From: an uncultured Verrucomicrobia subdivision 3 bacterium | Lineage (GTDB): Bacteria; Verrucomicrobiota; Verrucomicrobiia; Limisphaerales; UBA11358 | Reading direction: 5' to 3' | Assembly (NCBI GenBank): GCA_903889895.1 | Contig: CAISYZ010000038.1 | Coordinates: 18,331 to 82,330 of the forward strand | DNA: 64,000 nucleotides | Part shown: positions 1-11,300 of the stretch, one piece after another | How the letters are laid out: each line of letters begins with the position of its first letter | Position numbering within the stretch: position 1 is the first letter of the stretch | Notes under the pieces: model-generated | Database searches by the model: none | Seen by the model: only the letters and a program-made list of their open reading frames with translations | Told to the model about the DNA's origin: nothing | Translations under genes and position numbers: made by a program

Positions 1-1092
1 CTGGAGAATGTCGCCATCACCGGCGAAGGCATCATTGACGGCGGCGGCGACGCCTGGCGGCCGCTCAAAAAAGACAAGCTCGGCGACGCCGACTGGAAGG
101 CGCTCGTCAAATCCGGCGGCGTGTTGGACGAAAAAGGTTCGACGTGGTATCCTAGCCGCGAGGTGATTGCCGGCGCGAAGCTTGTGGAAAAATTGCGAAA
201 GGAAGATTCTGTTGCGCTGGCGGATTACGAGCCGGCGCACCAATTTCTCCGCCCGAAAATGCTGCGGCTCATCGGTTGCAAAAAAGTTTTGCTCCAAAGT
301 GTGACGTTCCAAAATCCGCCGAACTGGACGATGAATCCGGTGTTGTGCGAGGACGTTTCCATCCTCAACGTCACCGTCCACAATTTGCCCACCGCGCAGA
401 ACAGCGACGCGCTCGATCTCGAATCCTGCCGCCGCGCCGTCATCCGCGGCTGCACGTTTGACACCGGCGACGACGGCATCTGCATCAAGTCTGGCAAGGA
501 CGCCGCCGGCCGGCGCATCGGCGTGCCGTGCGAAGACGTGTTGGTCGAAGATTGCACGGTGTATCACGCGCACGGCGGCTTCACCATCGGCAGCGAAATG
601 TCCGGCGGCGTGCGCAACTTCATCGTGCGCAACTGCACCTTTCTTGGCACGGACATCGGTCTGCGGTTCAAGAGCACACGCGGCCGCGGCGGCGTGGTGG
701 AAAAGATTTACATCTCTGACATCCGGATGGAAAACATCCCCGGCGATGCCATTAATTTCAATTTGTATTACGAAAGCAAATCACCACTGGACGAGACCGG
801 CGGCGCGGAAACCAAATTTCCGCCGGTGACGGAAGAAACGCCGGCGTTCAAGGACATCCACATCGAAAACGTGATTTGCCGCGGCGCAAGAAATGCCATT
901 GTTTTGCAAGGGCTGCCGGAGATGCCGCTGGACAACATCACGCTGAAAAATGTCTCCATCACCTCGCAGTTCGGCGTTGCGGTGACCGACGCGGAAAACA
1001 TTTCATTTGAAAACGTGCGCGTGGAAGATCAAACCGGCGAGGCGCTGAAAACCGTTCGGGTGAAAAATTCCAAGCTGGATTTATCGAAATGA
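1..1092 (+). CDS. GH28 polygalacturonase-like protein, 5' truncated by window edge
   Basis: Frame 1 is open from base 1 (LENVAITGEGIIDGGGDAWRPL...) into ORF 121..1092. Right-handed beta-helix with GH28-like motifs NSDALDLESC, DTGDDGICIKSG, GGFTIGSEMSGGV, GLRFKSTRGRGG. Confidence 0.9.
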   Translation: MENVAITGEGIIDGGGDAWRPLKKDKLGDADWKALVKSGGVLDEKGSTWYPSREVIAGAKLVEKLRKEDSVALADYEPAHQFLRPKMLRLIGCKKVLLQSVTFQNPPNWTMNPVLCEDVSILNVTVHNLPTAQNSDALDLESCRRAVIRGCTFDTGDDGICIKSGKDAAGRRIGVPCEDVLVEDCTVYHAHGGFTIGSEMSGGVRNFIVRNCTFLGTDIGLRFKSTRGRGGVVEKIYISDIRMENIPGDAINFNLYYESKSPLDETGGAETKFPPVTEETPAFKDIHIENVICRGARNAIVLQGLPEMPLDNITLKNVSITSQFGVAVTDAENISFENVRVEDQTGEALKTVRVKNSKLDLSK

Positions 1093-2342
1093 ACCGGCCG
1101 ACCAAATACCGCTGGGTCATTTGCGCGCTGCTGTTCTTCGTCTGCACGGTGAACTACATGGACCGGCAGGTGCTCGGCCTGCTCAAGCCGGATTTGTCAA
1201 AAACCTTCGGCTGGACGGAAACCGAATACGCGCTGATGGCGATTTTTTTCCAATTCGCCTACGCCATCGGGCAGTTCGGCTTCGGCTCGTTCATGAACTG
1301 GATCGGCGTGAAAAGTTCGTATGCGCTTTCAGTTTTATTTTGGAGCCTGTCGGCGATGTCGCACGCGCTCTGCCGCACCGTCGGCGGATTCTGCGGCGCG
1401 CGGCTGGCGCTTGGCCTGGGTGAGTCAGGAAATTTTCCCGCCGCCATCCGCGTCGTGACCGAATGGTTTCCGCCGAAGGAACGCTCCGTGGCCACTGGCA
1501 TTTTCAACACCGGCTCGAACATGGGCGCGATTTTTGCGCCGCTGATTGTGCCGTTCATCGTCTATCATTTTGGCGGCTGGCAGGCGGCATTCATCGCGCT
1601 CGGCTGCGTGGATTTGGTGTGGCTGATGTTCTGGCTGAAATTTTACGACGCGCCGGACAAATCGAAGCGTGTGAACGCCGAGGAGTTTTCGCTCATCCAC
1701 GAAGGCGTCGCGCCGACGGCGGAAAAAAAACTGCCGTGGCTGAAGCTGATGCAATACCGCGAGGCGTGGGCGTATTTCAGCACCTGCATCCTCGGACCAG
1801 TCTGGTGGTTTTACGGCTTTTGGCTGCCGGATTTTTTCAACAAACAATTTCATTTGGATCTGAATCATTTTGGTTTGCCGCTCGCGTTCGTCGCGTTGTC
1901 GGCGGCGCTGGGCAGCATCGGCGGCGGCAGCTTGAGCGCGTTTTTTCTGAAGCGCGGCTGGCCGCTGAACCGCGCCCGCAAGACGGCGACGTTCATCTGC
2001 GCGCTGTGCACGTTGCCGGTGATTGCCGCGCCGCATGTCAGCAGCCCGTGGCTGGCGGCGGCGTTTTTCGGCCTGGCCAGCGCGGCGCACCAAGGCTGGT
2101 CGGCCACGATGTATACCGTCGTCTCGGACATTTTCCCGAAACGCGCCGTGGCCTCAGTCGTGGGCTTTGGCGGAATGCTCGCGTCATTTTTGTCCATGGG
2201 ATTTTTCTATCTTGTCGGCCACGTCCTGCAAGGCGAAGGCACCTACAAAACCATCCTGCTCATTTGCGGCAGCGCGTATCTGGTGGCGTGGACGATGTTC
2301 CATATCGGTGTGCCGCGCATCAAAGCCATCGAAGTGAAATAA
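1089..2342 (+). CDS. MFS transporter, hexuronate (ExuT)-like
   Basis: About 12 hydrophobic segments; N-terminal VNYMDRQVLGLLKPDL and GLGESGNFPAAIRVVTEWFPPKERSVATGIFNTGSNMGAI typical of ExuT-type MFS. Overlaps the upstream GH28 stop by 4 bp. Confidence 0.88.
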   Translation: MNRPTKYRWVICALLFFVCTVNYMDRQVLGLLKPDLSKTFGWTETEYALMAIFFQFAYAIGQFGFGSFMNWIGVKSSYALSVLFWSLSAMSHALCRTVGGFCGARLALGLGESGNFPAAIRVVTEWFPPKERSVATGIFNTGSNMGAIFAPLIVPFIVYHFGGWQAAFIALGCVDLVWLMFWLKFYDAPDKSKRVNAEEFSLIHEGVAPTAEKKLPWLKLMQYREAWAYFSTCILGPVWWFYGFWLPDFFNKQFHLDLNHFGLPLAFVALSAALGSIGGGSLSAFFLKRGWPLNRARKTATFICALCTLPVIAAPHVSSPWLAAAFFGLASAAHQGWSATMYTVVSDIFPKRAVASVVGFGGMLASFLSMGFFYLVGHVLQGEGTYKTILLICGSAYLVAWTMFHIGVPRIKAIEVK

Positions 2343-2348
2343 TTTCCA

Positions 2349-3902
2349 ATGCAGACCACGATTCTCAATTCTGAAAAAGTTGCCGGCGAAAAAAAAACCG
2401 CCGCGTTGCCAGACTTTGCGCATCCGTGGCTGTCGGATCAGGGCGACGGCACCTATTGCAACCCGGTGCTCTACGCGGATTATTCGGATGCCGACGCCAT
2501 CCGCGTGGACGACGATTTCTACATGGTGGCATCCAGCTTCAACTGCACGCCGGGTCTGCCGATTTTGCACTCGAAGGATTTGGTCAACTGGACGCTCATC
2601 GGTCACGCGCTGAAAAATCTGCCGGACAAACGCTACGAAAAAGTCCAGCCCGGCGAAGGGGTCTGGGCGCCGGCCATCCGTTTTCACGCCGGGAAATTCT
2701 GGATTTTTTATCCCACGCCCGACGAGGGCATTTTTCTCGTCACCGCCGGTAATCCCGCCGGCCCGTGGTCGGAACCGCATTGCGTGCAGGCGGGCAAAGG
2801 GTTGATCGATCCTTGTCCGCTCTGGGATGACGACGGCAAAGCGTATCTGGTCCACGCCTACGCTGGTTCGCGCGCCGGCATCAAGCACCGGCTGCGTGTC
2901 TGCCCGATGGCGCCGGACGGCTCTAAATTGCTGGGCAAAGGCGAAATCGTTTTTCACCAGCCCGAAAAACACCCGACGCTTGAAGGGCCGAAGTTTTTGA
3001 AGAAAGACGGCTGGTATTACATTCTCGCGCCCGCCGGTGGCGTCGAGACCGGCTGGCAGTTGGCGCTCCGCTTAAAAAATATTTACGGCCCTTACGAAGC
3101 CAAAATCGTTTTGGCGCAAGGCGGCACCGACATCAACGGTCCGCATCAGGGCGCGCTGGTGGACACGCCCGACGACGGCTGGTGGTTCCTGCATTTTCAG
3201 GACGATGGCGTTTACGGCCGTATCATCCACTTGCAACCGGTGGAATGGCGAGCCGGCTGGCCGGTGATGGGTAAGAATGGCGAGCCGGTCAGGCGTCACA
3301 AAAAGCCAATTAATCTTCCCCATCAAAAACCGATTGCGCCGCCAACCAGCGACGAATTTGACTCACCCAAGCTCGGCCTGCAATGGCAGTGGCAGGCAAA
3401 CCACCGCGACTACTGGCATTCGCTCACGGCGCGGCCGGGCTGGCTGCGCCTATTTCCGCAGCCGGCGGTGACCCCGTTGAACGAACAGCCCAATTTGTTG
3501 TTGCAGAAATTTCCGGCGCGGCGTTTTTCCGTGGAAACCAAACTGGAGTTTTTTCCGCAGGGAAACGGCGAAGAAGCCGGCTTGGTGGTGGTGGGTGAAA
3601 AATCGGCCATGCTCGGCGTCCAGCACGACGGCGCGGAAAAATGGTTGGTGCTGCGGACGGACGCGAAAGTGGAAAAACTGCAGCGTCTCGCTTCGCCGTC
3701 GGTGAAACTGCGCGCCGAAGTCAGGGATGGCGGGGAAGTTTTCTTTGGATTTGAGGACTTGGGCGGGTTTGTTTCCGTCGCGGAAACCTTTCGGGCGACC
3801 AAAGGCAAGTGGATCGGCGCGAAGGCGGGTTTGTATAGCTCCAAACGCAAACACGCGGGAGCGGCCGGCCATGCGGACTTTGCGTATTTCAAATTCATGT
3901 GA
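2349..3902 (+). CDS. GH43 family beta-xylosidase / alpha-L-arabinofuranosidase-like
   Basis: YCNPVLYADYSDADAIRVDDDFYMVASSFNCTPGLPILHSKDLVNW (GH43 blade 1), GVWAPAIRFHAGKFWIFYPTPDEGIF, C-terminal beta-sandwich region. Confidence 0.9.
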   Translation: MQTTILNSEKVAGEKKTAALPDFAHPWLSDQGDGTYCNPVLYADYSDADAIRVDDDFYMVASSFNCTPGLPILHSKDLVNWTLIGHALKNLPDKRYEKVQPGEGVWAPAIRFHAGKFWIFYPTPDEGIFLVTAGNPAGPWSEPHCVQAGKGLIDPCPLWDDDGKAYLVHAYAGSRAGIKHRLRVCPMAPDGSKLLGKGEIVFHQPEKHPTLEGPKFLKKDGWYYILAPAGGVETGWQLALRLKNIYGPYEAKIVLAQGGTDINGPHQGALVDTPDDGWWFLHFQDDGVYGRIIHLQPVEWRAGWPVMGKNGEPVRRHKKPINLPHQKPIAPPTSDEFDSPKLGLQWQWQANHRDYWHSLTARPGWLRLFPQPAVTPLNEQPNLLLQKFPARRFSVETKLEFFPQGNGEEAGLVVVGEKSAMLGVQHDGAEKWLVLRTDAKVEKLQRLASPSVKLRAEVRDGGEVFFGFEDLGGFVSVAETFRATKGKWIGAKAGLYSSKRKHAGAAGHADFAYFKFM

Positions 3903-3962
3903 GTCAAAATGGAGATGGCGCGAAATCTTGATTTAAGCATCTCCCAATATTTTCCGAGATAT

Positions 3963-5267
3963 ATGTTCAAAATCACTCCATTAATCGGCGCGGTTGCGAC
4001 CGGCTGGGCCGCGTGCAACGCATTGGCCGTTGGCGCCGTCAATCCTGCGCTGCCGCTGATACCGGATAAAATTTTCAATGTCCGAGATTTTGCCGCGGCC
4101 GGCGATAGCGTGGCGACCGATACCAAAGCCATTCAGGCCGCCATCACCGCTGCGAGTGCGGCGGGCGGCGGCGTGGTGGAAATTCCGAAAGGCATTTACC
4201 TGTGCGGGCCGCTCAAGCTGGCCAGTAAAATCAATTTGCATTTAGATGCTGGCGCATTGTTGCGGATGTTGCCGATGGGAAAATATCCTGTTGGCAATGG
4301 GAAGTCAGCGAACTTCATTAGTGGTGATGCGTTGCACGATGTCGCCATCACCGGTTCTGGCGCGATTGACGGTCAGGGTTCGCCGTGGTGGCCGCTAGCC
4401 AAAACCGCCAAGGACACTTTACGACCAAAAATGATTACGCCCTCAAACTGCGAGCGGCTGCTGATCGAAGGCATTACGCTGTCCAATTCCCCGATGTTTC
4501 ACATCGCCATTGGCGGAAAATGCTCCGATGTCACCGTGCTCGGTGTGACCATCCGTGCGCCGGCCTCAACGGATCCGATCTGTCCCAGCCACAATACCGA
4601 CGCCTGCGACGTGAAAGGCAAAAACATTTTGATCGAAAACTGCGACGTGAGCGTGGGGGATGATAATTTCACCTGCGGCGGCGGCACATCCGACGTGCTC
4701 ATCACCAACTGCACCTACGGCTTTGGTCATGGCGTTTCCATTGGCAGCCCCACGCATGGCGGCGTGGCCAACATCACCGTCGTCAACTGCACATTTCATG
4801 ACACGGAGGCCGGCATCCGCATCAAAACTGATCGCGACCGTGGTGGTTTTGTGCATGACATGAAATATTTGAACCTGCGCATGACCAATGTCGGTTGCCC
4901 GATTTTGATTTACGCGAGCTATATGGCCCAGGAGAAGGAGTTTCGCAATTTGAACAACCTCACACCGGCAATCGCCGAAAAATATCCGGCAGCACCCATC
5001 ACCGGCCGCACACCGGTTTATCGCGATTTCGTTTTTAGCAACATTACTGCTACCGTCGAATCCGGCCGGCGCGCGGGTTTAATCTGGGGCTTGCCGGAAT
5101 TGAATGTAACCAATGTTATGCTGCAAAACGTCAAGATCACCGCTGACAAGCCCTTTGGAATTTTCAATGCGAAGGGGGTCCGGTTGGTAGATTGCAACAT
5201 TGTTACTCCGGGAGGTGTTAACAAAATTGCCACCGCCAACGCACAAGTCTCCGTCAGTGACCGCTGA
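3963..5267 (+). CDS. GH28 polygalacturonase, secreted
   Basis: ATG at 3963 gives MFKITPLIGAVATGWAACNALAVG signal-like N-terminus. FNVRDFAAAGD, NTDACDV, SVGDDNFTCGGG, GFGHGVSIGSPTHGG, GIRIKTDRDRGG match GH28 catalytic motifs. Confidence 0.93.
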   Translation: MFKITPLIGAVATGWAACNALAVGAVNPALPLIPDKIFNVRDFAAAGDSVATDTKAIQAAITAASAAGGGVVEIPKGIYLCGPLKLASKINLHLDAGALLRMLPMGKYPVGNGKSANFISGDALHDVAITGSGAIDGQGSPWWPLAKTAKDTLRPKMITPSNCERLLIEGITLSNSPMFHIAIGGKCSDVTVLGVTIRAPASTDPICPSHNTDACDVKGKNILIENCDVSVGDDNFTCGGGTSDVLITNCTYGFGHGVSIGSPTHGGVANITVVNCTFHDTEAGIRIKTDRDRGGFVHDMKYLNLRMTNVGCPILIYASYMAQEKEFRNLNNLTPAIAEKYPAAPITGRTPVYRDFVFSNITATVESGRRAGLIWGLPELNVTNVMLQNVKITADKPFGIFNAKGVRLVDCNIVTPGGVNKIATANAQVSVSDR

Positions 5268-5270
5268 AAA

Positions 5271-6029
5271 TCACTGCGCTTCGATTTTTAAGGTAGTCGG
5301 CTCGGCTTGCAGCAATGGCGACAATTCGGGCACGGCTTTCCGCAGTTCGCCCACGACGGCACGGGCAAATAAAATGTGGCCGGAACCGGTGAGGTGCGTG
5401 CCGTCAAAACTGTTTGTCCCATCCACTTTTTTGACCGGGCTGAACTCCAGGCATTTTTCTTTTCCCAGCAATTCGCAAATCTCGATGCTCCGGGCATGCA
5501 AATCCACGAGTGGAACATTTTCCTCGGCGGCAATCTTGCGCACTTCGGCGGCGTATGGTTCGAGGCTGGATTTAATTTTTCCTGGATGCTCCCTGTCCCA
5601 TTGCCGGCGCGTTAACGGCGTGACCAACACCGGCTTGGCACCGATGGCTCGGGCATCGGCGACATATTTTCTCATATCGCTGACATACGTCGGCATGTCG
5701 GTCGAGCGGCCAGGTTTGCCGGGTTCATTATTGTGGCCGAACTGGATTAGATAATAATCGCCCTTCAGCGCAAGCGCATTGGTCCAGCGGCCTTCTTTCA
5801 TGAAACTCATTGAGCTCCGCCCGTTCATTGCAGTATTGATGCACTCGACGTTGCCAGTGAGGAATCGCTTGAAGCCGGAGCCCCAGCCGCCGGCGTCGTT
5901 GACGGTGGAATCACCGACAAGGACGATTTTAATTTTGTGGTTTTCCGGCACAACTGCGTCCGTCGCACGAAGCCGGGTGAAGCTTCCAGAAAATGCCAGT
6001 GTGCATAGAATGGTCATTAGGAGTTTCAT
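5271..6029 (-). CDS. CE12-like rhamnogalacturonan acetylesterase (SGNH hydrolase)
   Basis: IVLVGDSTVND (GDS block), NTAMNGRSSMSF, YYLIQFGHNNEPGKPGRSTDM, C-terminal DGTHLTGSGH. Confidence 0.88.
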   Translation of the reverse strand: MKLLMTILCTLAFSGSFTRLRATDAVVPENHKIKIVLVGDSTVNDAGGWGSGFKRFLTGNVECINTAMNGRSSMSFMKEGRWTNALALKGDYYLIQFGHNNEPGKPGRSTDMPTYVSDMRKYVADARAIGAKPVLVTPLTRRQWDREHPGKIKSSLEPYAAEVRKIAAEENVPLVDLHARSIEICELLGKEKCLEFSPVKKVDGTNSFDGTHLTGSGHILFARAVVGELRKAVPELSPLLQAEPTTLKIEAQ

Positions 6030-6031
6030 AT

Positions 6032-8269
6032 TCAGGGATAAATCATCCGCAGGAAAACCGAGCCGTTGGTGTGGCTGATGCCAACGCTGGCGGAAGTGAC
6101 GTTGGTGGAATTGGGCACGGTCACCCAGTTGGTTGAAAGGCCGTGGCTCAAATTGTTTGTCTGGATCTGCAGTCGCCAGCCAAGGTGATCTTGCGGCCAG
6201 GTGAGTTGTAGCTGATTACCGATTACCTGAGCGACAACGTTCGTTGGCTGGTTCGACGGCAGCGGCACCGCATTAACCTGAACTGAATTGGTGCTTTCAC
6301 CACCTGCGCCGACGGCGGTAACGACATAGAAATAATTCACCGCATTTGTCACATTCGCGTCAGCATAATTCGTCGCGGTCAAGCCGCTGAAAATGTTCGG
6401 GTAGGTGCCGCTGACCGTGCCGCGTTTCAAATTGTAGCTCGTCGCGCCGGTGACGGCGTTCCATTTCAGGTTGACGAGCAGGTTGGTGGCGCTCGCGACG
6501 AGGTTGGTCGGCGGGAGCAGCGCCACATTGAGCATCAGAAAGGGAGCAGCCGCGCCGAGTAACAGCGAGCAATTGTAATTGGCCGGTGATGTCCCCAGCA
6601 CGGGCAGGGTGCCACTCTCTGTCCCGGTCATGGTGATCAGCGTGTAGGTGCCGTTAGTGAAGCCCGGACCAGCGTAGATGTTGTTCGTGCCGCCGAGGAC
6701 GAGGTTGCCGGTAACATTGAGTTTGGTGGTGTTCGTGCCGAGCGTGAAGTTCAGCACGGTGGTCGCGCGCAGGGCGAGGTTGTTGCTGACGGCGAAGGTG
6801 CTCGCAGCGAGCGTGAGCGGGCCATCGTCCAGAGCGTTAGTGTTATTCAGCGAGCCGTCGGCGTTGTAAAATGCGAGCGTGTTGCCATAGCCATTTGTCG
6901 TCAGGCCGTCGAAGGTGAACAGCGTGTTCGTCGGCGCGCTGTTGGTGACGATGATGTTGTTGGCGTTGTAGAGCTGAAACGTGGTGGTCGAGGAGGAAGG
7001 CTTCAAATTGCAGTCAATGAACTGCGCGCCGGTGACGTTGTAGAGATCGAAGCTGCGGTCGCCGGTGAGATTCACCTTGTTGAAAACGATGTTGGTCATC
7101 GGCATTTCCGTGCGCGCCCAGAGGATGCCGATGGGATAGCCGCTGACGGAAGTGGCGGTGATGTTGCTGAAGGTGATGTTGCGGAAGGCGGGCGTCAGGC
7201 TGGTCACGGTTGCCGCGTTGGTGCTGGCGGCGATTTGCGGCGAGATGCCGCTGGGCGTGCCATACCAGTGGTAGTAACCGTAAATCTGGATGGGGAAATT
7301 CACGTTGGTGATGCCGATGTTGAGGTAATTGATGTTTTGCACCAGCCCGCCGCGGTCGTTGTCGGACTTGATGCGGATGCCGTTGACCGCGCCGCTGATG
7401 GTGCAGTTGATGACGGTAATGTTGGAGACGCCGCCGCTGTCAGTATAGCTGCCGATGGAAATGCCGTGGCCGGTGCCGTAAACGTTGTTGGTGAGCAGCA
7501 CGTCGTGCGTGCCGCCGCCGCAGGTATAGTCGTCGTCGCCCTCGCTGATGTTGCAGTTCTGGACGAGGACGTTCGTGCCGCTCACGTCGCAGGCGTCGGT
7601 GTTGGGCGAACTGGCCGGGGCAAACACGGTGACGCCCGACACGGTAGAATTTTTCGAGCTGCCGCCGACGGCGATGTGAAACATCGGCGAGTTTGACAGG
7701 GTGATGTTTTGGATCAACGTGTGGTTGCCGCTGCCGAGGGATATCATCACTGCCCTTACCGCGTTGTTGGTGTTGGAATACGGCCACCAAGGGGCGCCTT
7801 GTCCATCAATCGCGCCGTAACCGCTGATTTCAATGTTTGTGAGATTGTTGCCGGTGATGAAATCGGGTGTATTGGTAAACCAATAATAACCGGATACATT
7901 GGTGACCCACGTCATCGGCCAGCGGGTCAACGGCAGCATCCGCAGAATCGCGCCAGCGTCAATTTGCAGGTTCACGTTGTTGGACAGGTTGAGCGGCCCG
8001 CATAGATACGCGTTTGTTCCGGCCGGAATTTCCACCGTGCCACCAATCAAGCCGTTGGTCGTGCCGCCTTTGGCTGCCGCGTTGATGGCGCTTTGGATGG
8101 CGGCGGCATTGTCGGTGAGGTTGTCGCCCGTGGCTCCGTAGCCGGCGTTGGTCGCCACGACGAGGAAATTCGTGTTGATGGCAATACTCCACGGCGCGAC
8201 CGCAAAGGTTTGCGGTGCCGTGCAAAAAATCAGCAGAGCTACCAAAGTCAAATGATGCGACCACTTCAT
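6032..8269 (-). CDS. GH28 polygalacturonase with C-terminal FN3-like region and terminal beta module
   Basis: NTDACDVSGTNVLVQNCNISEGDDDYTCGGG, GTGHGISIGSYTDSGGVSN, GIRIKSDNDRGG; then FN3-like PTNLVASATNLLVNLKWNAVTGATSYNLKRG; ends WRLQIQTNNLS...NWVTVP...VFLRMIYP. Confidence 0.9.
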   Translation of the reverse strand: MKWSHHLTLVALLIFCTAPQTFAVAPWSIAINTNFLVVATNAGYGATGDNLTDNAAAIQSAINAAAKGGTTNGLIGGTVEIPAGTNAYLCGPLNLSNNVNLQIDAGAILRMLPLTRWPMTWVTNVSGYYWFTNTPDFITGNNLTNIEISGYGAIDGQGAPWWPYSNTNNAVRAVMISLGSGNHTLIQNITLSNSPMFHIAVGGSSKNSTVSGVTVFAPASSPNTDACDVSGTNVLVQNCNISEGDDDYTCGGGTHDVLLTNNVYGTGHGISIGSYTDSGGVSNITVINCTISGAVNGIRIKSDNDRGGLVQNINYLNIGITNVNFPIQIYGYYHWYGTPSGISPQIAASTNAATVTSLTPAFRNITFSNITATSVSGYPIGILWARTEMPMTNIVFNKVNLTGDRSFDLYNVTGAQFIDCNLKPSSSTTTFQLYNANNIIVTNSAPTNTLFTFDGLTTNGYGNTLAFYNADGSLNNTNALDDGPLTLAASTFAVSNNLALRATTVLNFTLGTNTTKLNVTGNLVLGGTNNIYAGPGFTNGTYTLITMTGTESGTLPVLGTSPANYNCSLLLGAAAPFLMLNVALLPPTNLVASATNLLVNLKWNAVTGATSYNLKRGTVSGTYPNIFSGLTATNYADANVTNAVNYFYVVTAVGAGGESTNSVQVNAVPLPSNQPTNVVAQVIGNQLQLTWPQDHLGWRLQIQTNNLSHGLSTNWVTVPNSTNVTSASVGISHTNGSVFLRMIYP

Positions 8270-8312
8270 GTTGGAACTGCCAAATATAATTCAAGTCTTG
8301 GTTTCCGCCGGT

Positions 8313-8346
8313 AAAAAATCGCGGCGGGTTTTTGCACCCGCCGCGA
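8313..8346 (-). terminator. Intrinsic terminator downstream of pectinesterase gene
   Basis: On the minus strand TCGCGGCGGGT-gcaaaa-ACCCGCCGCGA stem followed by TTTTTTAC. Confidence 0.8.
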
Positions 8347-8371
8347 AATGTAATCCGCTAGTTATCCGGCC

Positions 8372-11300
8372 TTACGGCGCCGGCGGACCGTTGACGATGC
8401 GGTAAAACTGCTGCGGCTGCAGACCGGCGTTCGGGTCGCTCAAAATAACCGGCAGGCTGGCCGGCGAATTCGTCGAGGCCACCGTCGTCCAGGAGCCGCC
8501 GGTCAGGTTGGTGGTGGCCTGCAAATAATAATCAGGCCCGACTTGGCCACCCGCGCTGACGCTGAACACGCCGCCGGAGTAGGTGGCTGAACCTGATGTT
8601 GCGGACGGCGAGGTTAATGCGTTGACCCTGACGGTGAACAAGTTGGTCGCGCTCAATGACGAGGTGCCGTCAATTACTGCGACTTGCACGGTGTTTGAGG
8701 AGTTCGCCGCCGAAGTGGCGGGCCGCCAGGTGAAGTTGCCGTTACTGGAGTTCAACGTCGAACCGCCCGGACCGGCAAGTAACGTGTAGGTCAAAGTGCC
8801 GTTGTTCGCGTCCGTCGCGGTGCAACTAATTGCGAGGCTAAAGCCCACATTGATATTGGTTCCAGAAAGCGGAGCCGTGAACACCGGCGGGGTATAAGCA
8901 GGCGCAGTCACGGTGAGCGTGGCGCTGGCGCTAGTCACGCTACCGGCAGAGGTGGTGACGATGACATCATAGGCGCCGGCATCGGCGCTGCCGGCACTGG
9001 CGATGGTCAGGGTAGGGCTGGTGGCGCTCGACAAGTTGGTGCCAGCATGTTGCCACTGATAAGTCGGATTGGGAATACCCGTGGCGACCACGGTGAACGT
9101 CGCGGGGAATGAATTGCTGACCGTCTGGCTGATGGGATTGGTCAGGATGTTCGGCGTGAGTTGCGGAGTCCAGCCATAGAGCCAATTCGCCGAATTGGCG
9201 GCAGCGATGTAGCGTGCATCGCCGGTGGTGAGTGCCGGCGCGCTGTCGCCAACCGCCAATCCGAAGGTGACTGCGGCGGTGTCCGTCAGGTTGCTATTGC
9301 CATATTCCCACAGGAGCTGGCTGTTAAGCACGGCGGTGGAAGGAACGATGTAGTTGGCGTCGAAGCTGCAATTAATCCAAGCCACGACACCGTTGGAGGT
9401 GCCGTTGGAGTCCGCCAACGCAGTGGAGCTAATGGTGTTGGTGGCGCGGGTGAACCGGCAGTTCACAAACGCGATGCCATTACTGGCGCTCAAACCGTTG
9501 TAACCGGCCCATGGCGCACCGGCACTGGTGTCTGTGCGCGACGCGGTGACATTGCCGCCGGTGGTGGAGCCGCCGTTGCCGAGCAAGGTGCGAATCTCGC
9601 AGTTGGTGAAGAACAAAACCCCGCCGCCCCAAATATAATCAAAATTTCCCTCAATGAGATCGTTGTTGAAGTAGGCCACGGCCCCGGAACTGCCGTTGGC
9701 CAGCAATGTGTCCTGGTAGCTGCCGAGATTGCAGTTGTTAAAGATGAAGTTTCTGACGTTGGATTCCAGCATGAGCGCCTCGGCTTGCGATCCGCCGACG
9801 GGCGTGCGGTTGGTCACGGTCAGATTATCCAGCGCGATATTATTGCCGTTGATCTTCATCGCCATTCGATAATGCGTGCTACCTTGGAGGTTGGCATTGT
9901 TGGCGTAACCGACAATAGTTCCATTGCGGGACTGGCCGCGCAGCGTGATGTTGTGTTTTGACTTGATGTCAACAATCTCAACATAGTTACCAGTGTTGAT
10001 GGTAATCAACGTGGGGGTGGTATTGCCGGACGGAACAAAGTCCACCGCGCCCTGCACGGTCACAAAATCGCCGGTGCCATCGGCAGACACCAGGATGTTC
10101 GTGGCATTGGCCGGACCAGCGGTCTTGGTGGAGAACTGCCAGGAGTTGGTGGCGGTGATGCCCGCAAAGTTTGCGCCCGCTGAATCAACGAACGTGCCGT
10201 TGTCCACGGTGACATAGTAAGTCTGATTGGAGGTAAGCAGATTCAAATGCGGATAAATCGCGGCTTGGTTGCCGGTGATGATGACCGGGTAATTAGTGAA
10301 CGTTTCGCCGGCAATCGAGCGCGGCTGGATTTTGGGGGCGTTGGCGTTGAGCGTGACGCTCAGGCTCAAATTAATTGTGTCCACCGGCGTGACGCTGTTA
10401 GTTACATTGAAAATCTTGATGGTGCCGTTGGTGGTCAAGTTCGGTGGCGCGCTGAACGTGAGGTAAAGCGGCGTGTCATAGCAGATGTTCGTCGCGCTAT
10501 TTGCGGGAGCGAGCGCGGCGACGGCCATCGCGGAGTTAATGGCGAGTGTCACCGTCGCGCTGTTGGTGCTGCCCGCGCTATTAGAAATCACCACATAATA
10601 ATTGCCGGCACTGGCCGTCGAGGTCGTGCTGATGATGAGCGTGGCATTGGTGGCGGTATTGTTCAAGCTGCTGGAAATGGCCGAACTGTTGAAATACCAC
10701 TGGTAAGTCGGTGTGGGCACGCCGGTGGCGGCGACCGTAAACGCCGCCGACTGCGAATTGGTCACGGTGAGGCTGGCGGGTTGGCTGGTGATCGTTGGCG
10801 GCACGATGACAAACAGGGTTGCGGTATTCGTAACGCTGCCGACGGAATTGCTGGCGATCAGTGAATAGGTATAACCGTTTTGCGAATACTGGACATTGGT
10901 CAACGTCAGGGATGAACTAGTGGCCCCAGCGATGGGGTTGCCATTTTGATCGAGCCATTGCAGCGTGGGCACCGGCAAACCCGAGGCCGTGGAGCTGAAT
11001 GTGCCGTTGTTACCTTGAATCACCGTTATATTGGTTGGTCCGGTGAGGGCCGGCAGGGTGGGCGTTGACGAAACGGTTAAATACATGCTGTTCGTGACGT
11101 AGCCGGCCAGGTTAGTGGCGATGAGGTAATAATAGCCGCTGTCCGTAGCCTGTCCGTTGACGAAGGACAGGGTGGCCGTGGCCGTGCCGGAGACTGTGGA
11201 ACCATTGCCCGTGGCTCCATCCAGCAGGTTGGTGCCAGCATGCACCCATTGCTCAGCCGGCGTCGGCACGCCGGAAACTGTCGGGCTGATGCTGAAACTG

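Noticed and set aside
1425-2374. Alternative-frame ORFs (1425..2093 -, 1463..2374 +) over the MFS gene
   Set aside because: Shadow ORFs from GC3 bias; only the 1089..2342 frame shows membrane topology and family motifs.
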